14,436 nt of DNA, from NCBI GenBank assembly GCA_002299675.1, contig DBOW01000046.1, positions 1 to 14,436 of the forward strand, written 5' to 3'. The DNA is from Solobacterium sp. UBA636. GTDB lineage: Bacteria > Bacillota_I > Bacilli_A > Erysipelotrichales > Erysipelotrichaceae. Shown here piece by piece: positions 1 through 7,519 of this stretch. The notes under the pieces are model-generated. The model was given only the letters and a program-made list of their open reading frames with translations. It did not search any database and was not told where the DNA came from. The translations under genes were made by a program, and so were the position numbers. Position 1 is the first letter of the stretch. Every line of letters starts with the position of its first letter.

Positions 1-7
1 TCACCTT

Positions 8-463
8 CTATTTTTCTATAGTACATCTTCTTAACTCCTTATAGATAAACTCGTCATGTTCTTCTGTATAGATTATATCCCAGTCATTAATGTCAAATAA
101 ATCAAAATAGCTGTCAGCCTCATAATCCCCCTTAACAAAAGATACATAGGCTCTGCTGCAGTATTTATAGGATTGCTTATATATTTCAGCTCCTCCAGCT
201 ATTATATATTCATATTCATCATCCAGATGTTCCTCTAAGAATGATATTAAATCATTTATATCACCATTTGTTCTTGATACAGTCAGAATGGTTCGCTTAT
301 CCAAGGCATTTGGAAGACTCTTAAAAGTATTACTGCCCATAATCAAAGTCTTATTAAGTGTTAAAGCCTTAAAATGCCTTAACTCCTCACTTATATGCCA
401 GGGTAAAGAATTATTGAGACCTAAGCCCTTTTTTCTATCCATCGCCACAACTAAAGAGAACAT
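8..463 (-). CDS. folA: Dihydrofolate reductase
   Basis: Cytosolic enzyme that reduces dihydrofolate to tetrahydrofolate with NADPH, supplying one-carbon carriers for thymidylate and purine synthesis. The 151-residue length is normal for bacterial DHFR (about 160). Visible motifs are the N-terminal strand SLVVAMD, the substrate loop LPWHISEEL (residues 20-28), the cofactor segment IMGSNTF where most DHFRs have MGRxTF, the Arg of DKRTI that corresponds to the glutamate-tail-binding Arg, and the Gly-Gly motif in IIAGGAEIY. The catalytic acid aligned with E. coli Asp27 is Glu27 here. The ATG start is fixed by the family N-terminus; no Shine-Dalgarno precedes it, but a TATAAT lies 7 nt upstream, suggesting a leaderless message. 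The stop is seven bases inside the window, so any partner such as thyA would lie outside. Identity is firm. Confidence 0.95.
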   Translation of the reverse strand: MFSLVVAMDRKKGLGLNNSLPWHISEELRHFKALTLNKTLIMGSNTFKSLPNALDKRTILTVSRTNGDINDLISFLEEHLDDEYEYIIAGGAEIYKQSYKYCSRAYVSFVKGDYEADSYFDLFDINDWDIIYTEEHDEFIYKELRRCTIEK

Positions 464-470
464 GTAAATT

Positions 471-476
471 ATTATA
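471..476 (-). promoter_or_regulatory. folA -10 box, leaderless type
   Basis: On the minus strand a perfect TATAAT, directly preceded by TG, ends 7 nt before the folA ATG. RNA polymerase normally starts about 6-7 nt after the -10 box, so the transcript would begin at or next to the start codon. No purine-rich ribosome site fits in that space. A weak -35 candidate, TTTTCA, lies 18 nt upstream, inside the start of the divergent glucosidase gene. Confidence 0.6.
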
Positions 477-478
477 CA

Positions 479-487
479 TGGTAAAAT
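479..487 (+). promoter_or_regulatory. Glucosidase gene extended -10 promoter
   Basis: TGG followed by TAAAAT forms an extended -10 element (TGn plus hexamer). It ends 6 nt before the ATG at 494. No convincing -35 is seen, which an extended -10 can tolerate, and no Shine-Dalgarno is present. The element sits back to back with the folA -10 box inside one 30-bp intergenic region, so the two promoters probably compete or share a regulator. Confidence 0.55.
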
Positions 488-493
488 GTAAGT

Positions 494-2374
494 ATGAAAA
501 TTGACGAAAACATAAAAATAAAAGATCTTATGAAAACCGCTTCTGGAAATGACATCATTTCCCGCATGTTCTATGCCTTAGGTCTGGATGAAAGAATAGT
601 CTATCTCCCATTTATATCCAGCATAAAACTCAAAGACCTTCCCAGATTAAGCATGGGCAAGATCGATGAAGATATGTTAAAGGCACTATTAGAACTTTTA
701 AACAATGTAAACTATGATATTAAAAAAGACGAATGTGAAATTCAAGAAGAATGGTGGAAAGAAGCGGTATTCTATGAAATATATCCAAGATCCTTCAAAG
801 ACTCCAACAACGATGGTATTGGCGATATTGAAGGCATAATTCAGAAACTTGATTACCTTAAAGACCTGGGCGTTGATGCCCTGTGGGTATGCCCTTTTTA
901 TGACTCCCCTGGTGCCGATAATGGCTATGATGTAAGAGACTACTATAAAGTACAGAAAGAATTTGGCGAACCAGCTGATGTAAAAAGACTCTTCAAAGAA
1001 GTACATAAAAGAGGTATGAGAATCATCGTAGATCTGGTCTTAAACCACACCTCCGATGAACATGAATGGTTCAAAAAATCACTTAAAGGTATAAAACCCT
1101 ATGATGACTTCTACATCTGGAGAGATAAACCCAATAACTGGGAGTCAATGTTCAAAACCGATACCTGGAAATATTTCAAAGAAAGAAAACAGTACGCATT
1201 ACACCTTTTCTGCGATAAACAGATGGACTTAAACTGGGACAACGAAGAACTAAGACAGGAAATGTACAAAATAGCGGGCTACTGGCTAAAAGAAGGTGCA
1301 GATGGCTTCAGACTGGATGTGGCCTGTCTCATCTCTAAAGAAAATGAATTAAGTGATGGAAATGAAAAGATTGGTGAATTAATAGGTTTTACAGGAATAG
1401 AGAAATACTTCCATGGACCACACCTTGATGAATACCTGAAGGAATTCAATCAAGCTGTGCTAAGGCCGCATAATGCCTATGCGGTTGGTGAATGTCCTGG
1501 ACATGGCATATATATGTCAAGATATTTAACTGGCGATGATAATGGTGAACTTAACCAGTCTTTTAACTTCGACCATCTGGAGAATCCGGGAAAAATAAGA
1601 TATATGATTTATGATGTGGATCTTAGAAAAACCGTTAAAGAACTGACAAGATGGCAGGAAGAAATGTCAAATCACTGCTGGCCAACCCTCTTCTTTAACA
1701 ACCATGACACACCAAGAATGAACTCCAAGGTAGATCATACCGGTAAATATAACAGCGAGATATCTAAGCTGCTGATAACTGTTTTAATGACTTTAAAGGG
1801 AACACCATATCTATATCAGGGCGAAGAAATAGGCATGACCAACTATCCTTTTAAAAAGCTTGATGAATATAAGGATGTTGAAACGCTAAGTGTCTATGAA
1901 TCATTCAGAAAAAAATATAAAGCCAATAAAAACCAGGCAATGAAACATCTTTTATATGGATCTAGAGATCATGCCAGAACCCCGATGCAGTGGAATGATG
2001 AAGAATATGCCGGTTTTTCATCACATAAGCCATGGCTTAATGTAAATCCAAACTATAAAGAAATCAATGTCGAAAGACAGACTAAACAGCCAGATTCGGT
2101 TTTAAACTACTATAAGAAGGCTATTAAATTAAGACATGACAATAAATGTCTGATTTATGGGTCTTTTAAAAAACACAATACAGATAATGACATCTTTATG
2201 TTCGAAAGAAATTATAAAGATGAGAGATTTACTGTTCTGATAAATCTGACTGACAAGATAAAAAAGAATCACCATCATATTAATGGTGAATTAATGCTTT
2301 GTTCTTATGAGACTAAATCGGATTATCTTAGACCTTATGAAGCCAGAGTCTATAGAATCAGCAGGATTGCCTGA
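494..2374 (+). CDS. GH13 alpha-glucosidase with N-terminal extension
   Basis: Glycoside hydrolase family 13, oligo-1,6-glucosidase type: cytosolic retaining hydrolase releasing glucose from short alpha-glucosides. Catalytic core from about residue 87 has the calcium-type loop DSNNDGIGD (103-111), region I DLVLNH (180-185), QMDLNWDN (243-250), region II GFRLDVA with nucleophile Asp275, acid/base Glu333 in VGEC, and region IV NNHD with transition-state Asp405. Val after the nucleophile is, in this subfamily, linked to alpha-1,6 preference, so isomaltase, dextran glucosidase or trehalose-6-phosphate hydrolase are all possible; no sugar transporter or PTS gene adjoins to decide. C-terminal domain (about 540-626) fits the usual beta-sandwich. 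At 626 residues it is about 70 longer than usual, owing to an N-terminal helical-looking region (1-85) that I do not recognise. There is no signal peptide or SD. The 3' end overlaps the convergent DUF554 gene by 25 bp. Confidence 0.9.
   Translation: MKIDENIKIKDLMKTASGNDIISRMFYALGLDERIVYLPFISSIKLKDLPRLSMGKIDEDMLKALLELLNNVNYDIKKDECEIQEEWWKEAVFYEIYPRSFKDSNNDGIGDIEGIIQKLDYLKDLGVDALWVCPFYDSPGADNGYDVRDYYKVQKEFGEPADVKRLFKEVHKRGMRIIVDLVLNHTSDEHEWFKKSLKGIKPYDDFYIWRDKPNNWESMFKTDTWKYFKERKQYALHLFCDKQMDLNWDNEELRQEMYKIAGYWLKEGADGFRLDVACLISKENELSDGNEKIGELIGFTGIEKYFHGPHLDEYLKEFNQAVLRPHNAYAVGECPGHGIYMSRYLTGDDNGELNQSFNFDHLENPGKIRYMIYDVDLRKTVKELTRWQEEMSNHCWPTLFFNNHDTPRMNSKVDHTGKYNSEISKLLITVLMTLKGTPYLYQGEEIGMTNYPFKKLDEYKDVETLSVYESFRKKYKANKNQAMKHLLYGSRDHARTPMQWNDEEYAGFSSHKPWLNVNPNYKEINVERQTKQPDSVLNYYKKAIKLRHDNKCLIYGSFKKHNTDNDIFMFERNYKDERFTVLINLTDKIKKNHHHINGELMLCSYETKSDYLRPYEARVYRISRIA
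2260..2289 (-). terminator. Intrinsic terminator for DUF554 operon, inside glucosidase gene
   Basis: On the minus strand TCACCAT / ATGGTGA form a 7-bp stem (2283-2289 with 2269-2275) around a 7-nt loop, followed by TTCTTTTTT. It lies about 60 nt past the DUF554 stop, in the 3' coding part of the convergent glucosidase gene, and would end the long mraZ-to-DUF554 transcript. The stem is short and A/T-rich, so strength is uncertain. Confidence 0.55.
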
Positions 2375-3039
2375 TAGACAAAAGGCATAAACATGGCCGG
2401 TAAAAAATTGGCTACCTTTATTCTGGTGATTCCCAGCATATTGGTGGCAATCGCAATTAAGAATAAAGAACCAATAGTTGATGATAAGGCAATCATTTCT
2501 TCACTTAATACCGGTGAGAGAAATGATGCACATAATGTCAGCAAACCCTGATAGACAATGACCGAAATACTTGAAAAAGCTACACCAATACCTGAACCCA
2601 TCGCAAAGGTAATGGCTGAAACCATATCAAGTATGCCTTTGGTAATGTAGATGGTATGTTCCCCTTCAAGCCCTGACTGCAAAGCCCCCAGTATGGTCAT
2701 TGAACCAACACAGAAAAGAAGCGAAGCCTCTATAAAGCCTCTGGAGAAACCAGAATCATTTTTGGCAAACTTATTTTGAAGCCAGCTGCCAAGTCTTGTA
2801 AACTGTTTATCAATGTCAATAATTTCACCTATGGCTACACCCGCAATAATAGAACCCAGTATTATTAGGGGCTCAGATAAGTCCATGGCTCCCGATACAC
2901 CCATTACCAGTACAAATAAGGCAAAGGCCTCAAAGATTCTCTGACCAATGTTTTTAAGTCTTTCGCCCTTAAATATTAAGCCTATCATTGTACCAATGAT
3001 AACTAAAACTGCATTTATTAATACTCCTGTAAAAATCAT
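2350..3039 (-). CDS. DUF554 family membrane protein (YdfK/YqgA-like)
   Basis: Integral membrane protein of unknown function, 229 residues, typical length for DUF554. It starts with the family pattern of a hydrophobic helix with G and N residues (MIFTGVLINAVLVIIGTMIG), then LKNIGQRIFEAF. The central block FIEASLLFCVGSMTILGALQSGL and the later VYQGLLTL and LPAMFMPF segments are also recognisable. Six or seven hydrophobic segments are visible. The ATG overlaps the upstream stop as ATGA and has GGGGAAGAA just before it, so translation is coupled to the four-TM protein gene. The family has no secure biochemical function, so none is assigned. It is the last gene of the minus-strand unit and converges on the glucosidase gene with a 25-bp coding overlap. 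Confidence 0.85.
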   Translation of the reverse strand: MIFTGVLINAVLVIIGTMIGLIFKGERLKNIGQRIFEAFALFVLVMGVSGAMDLSEPLIILGSIIAGVAIGEIIDIDKQFTRLGSWLQNKFAKNDSGFSRGFIEASLLFCVGSMTILGALQSGLEGEHTIYITKGILDMVSAITFAMGSGIGVAFSSISVIVYQGLLTLCASFLSPVLSEEMIALSSTIGSLFLIAIATNMLGITRIKVANFLPAMFMPFVYQAILLIL

Positions 3040-3638
3040 TTCTTCCCCTTTTTCTGAACATGATACTTTATTGGTTTAACTATTCTGATAATCAATAAGT
3101 CCAATACTGTCGATATTAAATAATAAAGCACATTAAACAGATTATCTGAAGTAAAACCGGATGAAGTAAACATATTGAATATGCATAATACCACAATGAT
3201 TATTAACATAATAACCAGATATGGTATATAACTCTTCATTCTGCCTAAAGTTGTATCAAAGTCTTTATGAGTCAGCTTTTTATCTAACAGTATCCCCTGT
3301 ACCGCCAATGAAATGTAATAAATAGAAACTATCAGATAAGTCATCTGAAAGACATTGATATACCAGAGATAATTAAACTCCACATATTTAACACCGGCAT
3401 TAAACATGATGGCTAAAGCCAGGATGTTTAATGCTAATATCAATACCAGTTTCTGTTTATATTTTTCATCATCAATAATATAGTCATCACCTATATATAC
3501 TCTTCTGTTTCTTTTCTTTCCCTTTTCATTTGTATAGGTTTCAGTTCTATATTCATTAGAATAGGAACCAAAAAATCTGGTTCCTGATTTAGAATCATTA
3601 ATTACTTTTTCTGTATCTTTTTCCAGTTTTTCAAACAT
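3036..3638 (-). CDS. Hypothetical four-TM membrane protein
   Basis: I do not recognise this 200-residue protein. The first 60 residues are charged and hydrophilic (a KGKKRNRR basic cluster near 39-46, then DDEKYKQK), followed by four hydrophobic segments near 64-84, 90-116, 138-158 and 166-187, and a basic tail ending KKGKK. This suggests a cytoplasmic N-terminus and four membrane helices. There are no catalytic motifs. It begins 16 nt after the pbp stop and overlaps DUF554 by 4 nt (ATGA). No ribosome site is close to its ATG, but a TATAAT 7 nt upstream lies in the short gap, so besides read-through it may have its own leaderless transcript. In many Firmicutes mraY would occupy this position; this protein bears no resemblance to MraY. 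Confidence 0.75.
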   Translation of the reverse strand: MFEKLEKDTEKVINDSKSGTRFFGSYSNEYRTETYTNEKGKKRNRRVYIGDDYIIDDEKYKQKLVLILALNILALAIMFNAGVKYVEFNYLWYINVFQMTYLIVSIYYISLAVQGILLDKKLTHKDFDTTLGRMKSYIPYLVIMLIIIVVLCIFNMFTSSGFTSDNLFNVLYYLISTVLDLLIIRIVKPIKYHVQKKGKK

Positions 3639-3645
3639 GTATTAA

Positions 3646-3651
3646 ATTATA
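3646..3651 (-). promoter_or_regulatory. Possible internal -10 box for the four-TM protein gene
   Basis: A perfect TATAAT preceded by TG sits in the 16-nt gap between the pbp stop and the next ATG, ending 7 nt before that ATG. The only purine-rich stretch (GAGG, overlapping the pbp end) is about 22 nt from the ATG, too far for a Shine-Dalgarno. The spacing matches the folA box exactly. Confidence 0.45.
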
Positions 3652-3654
3652 CAT

Positions 3655-5868
3655 CTATTCCTCTTCTGGAGTATCATTTTCTTCTGCTGCAGGAGTCTTA
3701 ATTTCGATGTAAGAGTCAATCTGTTTAAGGGATACAGATACTGTATCATTGGCATTAATGTTTGTTCCTGGGGTAATGGATTGTGAATATACCACGCCAG
3801 ACCCTTCTATTTCAAAACCAATACCTGAAAGATTCCAGTAAGATATTATTTCTTTGCGGGTCCAGCCTGTAAAGTCTGGACAGCCTGTCTGGCCACCATC
3901 AGTCAGAATAAAGACTTTATCATTTGTATAGACAGTATCACCCTTTGATGGATACTGATTTATAACCTTGGTACCATTGCCTATTTTATAGATATTCAGA
4001 TTTTTTTCTTTCAGAATATTATAAGCTTCAGAATAATCCATATTTAATACAGAAGGCATTTCTTCTTTCTTTATTTCAGTTGAAATTAAACTGCTGGAAT
4101 CATAATTGACGTTGGTTAAAAGTGCTACCTTTTTAATAAGATTCTTAATAGCCCCGGTATTATCAACATTGCCATAATCGTATGGATAAATATAGGCATA
4201 ATAAATCATATATTTAGGCTTGTCAGCTGGAAATGCCAGCATGATTGAGTTAATATATTCATCTCTTCCATAAGAACCATCAGATACAAACTCAGCTGTA
4301 CCAGTCTTAGCCATTATTTCTACTTCGTCTACTTTATAGATTGAGGCAGTACCTTTTTCATCATAGACAACCCTGTATAAAAGATCCTGGAGCTGATGGG
4401 CTGTATCTTCACTTATTACTCTATCAACTACAGTACGTTTGCCCTCATAAACAAGTTCGCCTGTATCGGTATTTACAATCTTATCAATATAGTAAGGCTT
4501 TAACATCTCACCATTGCCAAATATTGCGGTATAGGCCTGCAAAAGCTGCAGCATGGTAACCGAAGATCCCTGTCCATAAGTTAAAGACAGTTTTTCAACT
4601 GGGTAGGTATAGTTTAAAACACCACTTGTTTCAGATATGCCATCGGTATCTACTTCAGAAAAGAAACCAAATTTCTTAACATATTCCAGATATGTTTCAG
4701 AACCAACCCAGTCCGCCAAAAGTGTAGAGGTAGCTACGTTACTTGAAAATATTAAACCATAGTCTAGTGGTATGGTACCCCAGGCCTTCTTGTTGGCATT
4801 GTAGATACAGCCATAGCCATTGCCTGAATAAGTTCTTACCGGTTCTGCACCATATGAAGAGTAACAGAAAGGATCAGAATCAAAAGTGGCATTGCCGTTA
4901 TACTTGCCGGAATCAATAGCCGCTGCATAAATAAAGGACTTGAAAACTGAACCAGGCTCATATGCCAGATTAGAACCAAGATTGTTGTAGTTTGTAATAT
5001 TCAATTCATTTGGATTAAAACCTGGATCCTGTCCCCAGGCTAAAATCTTGCCGGTCTCAACATCAACAACCGAAGCCCAGGCATCTCCATGTCCATCAGC
5101 CAGTTCATCGAAAGAAATCTGCAGAGCATCCTGAATCGAAGAATCAATAGTTGTATAGACATCATAACCATTTACAGCCGCTGTTTCCTCTTCAAACATC
5201 CCTTCCAGTACATAGCCATTCTTATCCCGCTGATAGGTATGAGAACCATCAACCCCGCTAAGTTCAGCATTAAGATACTGTTCTAAGCCCATCTTTCCAA
5301 CCAGTTTACCATCTTCATTAGACTGGGCAAAACCAATTAAATAAGGTGCAAAGTTTTCTCCCTCCGGATAGGTACGCTTATAAGATACTCTAAAATCAAT
5401 ACCAGGCAGCTCGTATGATTCAATCTCAGCTTTCTGGTCTGCACTTAAGTTTTTTCCTGCCACACCAATCTCGGTCTGATAAAGCTTTGGATTATTGGTC
5501 AGATTAAAATAAATCTCTGAATAATCGCCCCCAGTAACATCAGATAGAACCTGGGCAGTCTTTACCTTGTCTACTACATAGGCAGGAGTGTTATTTATGC
5601 CGACTCTTGATTCACTCAGATAACATATTACATCATAGGTAACGCTGTCCTGGGCAACTACTTCACCGCTTGAAGCATAGATATTCCCTCTTTTAGAGTG
5701 TACTGTATCACTTACTACCGATATATTCTGAACATAGTTTACAAGTGAAGTTCCAGAGCGGGGATGAATCTGCAGGACAGCCACTAAAAAAACGTTGACT
5801 ACTGTAGCTATACAGAAAGTCAACAGTATGAAATATACAAAATGAAGTACTCGATTATTCCGTTTCAC
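3655..5868 (-). CDS. pbpB: Division transpeptidase PBP with two PASTA domains
   Basis: Class B penicillin-binding protein (PBP2x/PbpB/FtsI type) that cross-links septal peptidoglycan. The 737 residues comprise a short basic cytoplasmic N-terminus, one membrane anchor (about 10-32), a dimerisation region (about 50-230), the transpeptidase domain and two PASTA domains (about 604-656 and 660-716), ending in an acidic tail. Active-site motifs are intact: SVFK with Ser307, SSN at 375-377 and KTG at 521-523. I chose a GTG start at 5868 because GGAGGGG lies 5 nt before it and the protein then opens with the normal basic residues and anchor; the longer frame would add 17 residues read from inside ftsL. 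It overlaps ftsL by 14 nt, implying coupled translation. Order mraZ-rsmH-ftsL-pbp matches the dcw cluster of Firmicutes, although mraY does not follow. Confidence 0.95.
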   Translation of the reverse strand: MKRNNRVLHFVYFILLTFCIATVVNVFLVAVLQIHPRSGTSLVNYVQNISVVSDTVHSKRGNIYASSGEVVAQDSVTYDVICYLSESRVGINNTPAYVVDKVKTAQVLSDVTGGDYSEIYFNLTNNPKLYQTEIGVAGKNLSADQKAEIESYELPGIDFRVSYKRTYPEGENFAPYLIGFAQSNEDGKLVGKMGLEQYLNAELSGVDGSHTYQRDKNGYVLEGMFEEETAAVNGYDVYTTIDSSIQDALQISFDELADGHGDAWASVVDVETGKILAWGQDPGFNPNELNITNYNNLGSNLAYEPGSVFKSFIYAAAIDSGKYNGNATFDSDPFCYSSYGAEPVRTYSGNGYGCIYNANKKAWGTIPLDYGLIFSSNVATSTLLADWVGSETYLEYVKKFGFFSEVDTDGISETSGVLNYTYPVEKLSLTYGQGSSVTMLQLLQAYTAIFGNGEMLKPYYIDKIVNTDTGELVYEGKRTVVDRVISEDTAHQLQDLLYRVVYDEKGTASIYKVDEVEIMAKTGTAEFVSDGSYGRDEYINSIMLAFPADKPKYMIYYAYIYPYDYGNVDNTGAIKNLIKKVALLTNVNYDSSSLISTEIKKEEMPSVLNMDYSEAYNILKEKNLNIYKIGNGTKVINQYPSKGDTVYTNDKVFILTDGGQTGCPDFTGWTRKEIISYWNLSGIGFEIEGSGVVYSQSITPGTNINANDTVSVSLKQIDSYIEIKTPAAEENDTPEEE

Positions 5869-6169
5869 TTGCCCCTCCGGCAATAGAAACAATATTAGAC
5901 TGCTGCTCAAGACCAGCATCCTGGGCTATGGTATAGATTCTTTCCTTATTCTGCAGAGTCTGAATCTCGATAGACAGTTTCTGATTCTCAATTCTCAGGG
6001 TCTCAGCTTCATTCTGAGCTTTCTGAATATTGGTATTTATTTCGTTGTTCATTGAACCCAGCATAATAGATGTAAAAAGACGGGCCGCCAGGGCAAATGT
6101 GAAAAAGACAACACAGAAAATGTTGAATTTAGATGCTTTCTTTTTCTTACTTTTTACAATCTTCGCCAT
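5855..6169 (-). CDS. ftsL: Cell division protein FtsL
   Basis: Small bitopic protein of the FtsL/DivIC/DivIB divisome subcomplex, which helps activate the septal synthase. The 104 residues show a lysine-rich cytoplasmic N-terminus (residues 3-14), one membrane helix (about 15-38), then an extracellular coiled coil (about 42-80) with heptad-like leucine and isoleucine spacing, and the typical end RIYTIAQDAGL before a low-complexity tail. Sequence similarity in this family is weak, so the call rests on topology, length and position between rsmH and the PBP. The ATG lies 4 nt after the rsmH stop, with GAGG 9 nt upstream inside rsmH. The 3' end overlaps the pbp GTG start. MraZ-controlled FtsL levels are known to matter for division in Bacillus. 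Confidence 0.9.
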   Translation of the reverse strand: MAKIVKSKKKKASKFNIFCVVFFTFALAARLFTSIMLGSMNNEINTNIQKAQNEAETLRIENQKLSIEIQTLQNKERIYTIAQDAGLEQQSNIVSIAGGASETE

Positions 6170-6173
6170 ATGC

Positions 6174-7091
6174 TTAATCCTCTATCTTTTCAATTCCTCT
6201 TAGTTTAGCCGGTTTGGAACGTGGATTATTACTTAATTCATCCTCTCCAGCTGTAATAATGTGTCGATTAACCAATCTCCACTTAGCTTTTTCTATTTCA
6301 TCTGGAAGCTTGATTACACTCAAATCATCTTCCACAGTACTCAGTTTCTTAAACTTCTGTTTAACCAGTCTGTCCTCAAGGGAATGGAAAGTAATAATTA
6401 CTACTCTTGTCCCCTTATGTGACATTTCCTCAAAATGATCCAGAAAATATTCCAGTGAATCAAGTTCACCATTTACCGCTATTCTTAATGCCTGAAATAC
6501 CTGCTTGGCCGGATGACCTTTTTTAGATAATACCTTTGCCGGTAAAGCACTCTTGATAATATCTACCAGCTCGAAGGTGCTTTCTATCTTTTTGTTTTCA
6601 CGGTATCGGCAGATCTTGTCAGCTATGGGTCTTGAGAACTTCTCCTCGCCATAGTTCCAGAAAATATTAGCCAGTTCTTCCTTAGAATACTCATTGACAA
6701 TCTTAGCGGCTGTGAGTTCCTTTTCCTGGTCCATGCGCATATCAAGCGGTCCATCAAATCTGTAGGAGAAACCTCTTTCTCCCTCATCAAACTGTGGTGA
6801 AGAAACACCAAGATCCAGCAATATGCCATCCACCTTTTCAACATATTGATGCATATGACAATAATTGTCATGTACAAATGTCACATTGTCATAGTCCTTG
6901 AGATTTTCTCTAGACTCCTTTATCGCCTCAGAGTCTAAATCAAAACAGTACAGTTTCCCATCACCAAGTCTTTTAAGAATCTCTCTGCTGTGGCCACCTC
7001 TTCCCAGTGTTCCATCAATATAGATACCACCCTTCTTTACATCAAGAAGTTCAAGAGTTTCATTTAACATTACCGAAATATGTTCACTCAT
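6174..7091 (-). CDS. rsmH: 16S rRNA m4C1402 methyltransferase RsmH (MraW)
   Basis: SAM-dependent enzyme that N4-methylates C1402 in the 16S rRNA decoding centre. The 305 residues are typical. Seen in order: the N-terminal HISVMLNE, the SAM-binding loop DGTLGRGGHS (26-35), the acidic ribose-binding DLDSEA (51-56), LLDLGVSSPQFD (91-102), GFSYRFDGPLDMRMD (107-121), TFHSLEDR (234-241) and the C-terminal NPRSKPAKLR. Its ATG overlaps the mraZ stop as ATGA, with no strong ribosome site, so translational coupling to mraZ is likely. Nothing is truncated or missing. Confidence 0.97.
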   Translation of the reverse strand: MSEHISVMLNETLELLDVKKGGIYIDGTLGRGGHSREILKRLGDGKLYCFDLDSEAIKESRENLKDYDNVTFVHDNYCHMHQYVEKVDGILLDLGVSSPQFDEGERGFSYRFDGPLDMRMDQEKELTAAKIVNEYSKEELANIFWNYGEEKFSRPIADKICRYRENKKIESTFELVDIIKSALPAKVLSKKGHPAKQVFQALRIAVNGELDSLEYFLDHFEEMSHKGTRVVIITFHSLEDRLVKQKFKKLSTVEDDLSVIKLPDEIEKAKWRLVNRHIITAGEDELSNNPRSKPAKLRGIEKIED

Positions 7092-7519
7092 TGTATAAGA
7101 TCACTCAAACTTTCTGCGATATCCTCAAAATTCTCACTTGCATCATCCATATAGGCATTCCAGGTTGCCTTATCCCAGATTTCTACATGACTGTTGGCAC
7201 CAACCACTACACATTCCTTGGTGATATTGACACTGCCTGATAAATTGGCTGGAATCAGGATTCTTCCCTGATTGTCCAGTGTGCATTCACAGGCATTGGC
7301 TGTCAGCATTCTGATATACTGTCTTGTCGCTTTTTTGGTTTCTGGCAGTTTATTTATTTCTTCAAAGATCTTTTCCCATTTCTCAGTGGAATAAATAGTC
7401 AGACAGCCATCTAAGCCTCTGGTCAGAATGAAAGTACCATTTAGTTCATCTCTAAACTTGGCTGGTATGATAATTCTCCCCTTTGCATCAAGGTTGTGAT
7501 AGTACTCACCGATGAACAT
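7088..7519 (-). CDS. mraZ: Transcriptional regulator MraZ
   Basis: DNA-binding regulator of the dcw cluster, acting as a ring-shaped oligomer that contacts several tandem boxes in its own promoter. The 143 residues contain two AbrB/SpoVT-like halves with the signature repeated: DAKGRIIIPA at 11-20 and DNQGRILIP at 82-90. The start MFIGEYYHNLDAKGR is the standard family N-terminus. Four phased GTGG boxes lie immediately upstream and reach the start codon, so autoregulation is strongly implied. The stop overlaps the rsmH start. The only SD-like sequence, GGGAG, is about 12 nt from the ATG and itself falls in a MraZ box. Confidence 0.97.
   Translation of the reverse strand: MFIGEYYHNLDAKGRIIIPAKFRDELNGTFILTRGLDGCLTIYSTEKWEKIFEEINKLPETKKATRQYIRMLTANACECTLDNQGRILIPANLSGSVNITKECVVVGANSHVEIWDKATWNAYMDDASENFEDIAESLSDLIQ

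Noticed and set aside
698..1006. 102-codon minus-strand open frame inside the GH13 gene
   Set aside because: It is a hydrophobic shadow of the conserved GH13 core, with no start signal.
2395..2435. Possible plus-strand terminator for the glucosidase inside DUF554 (GGTA ... TACC TTTATT)
   Set aside because: The stem is only 4 bp with a long loop and the T run is poor, so it is too weak to call.
5869..5919. Longer PBP frame beginning with hydrophobic MLVLSSSLILFLL
   Set aside because: This is ftsL read in another frame. A GTG with GGAGGGG just upstream gives the normal PBP N-terminus with one anchor.
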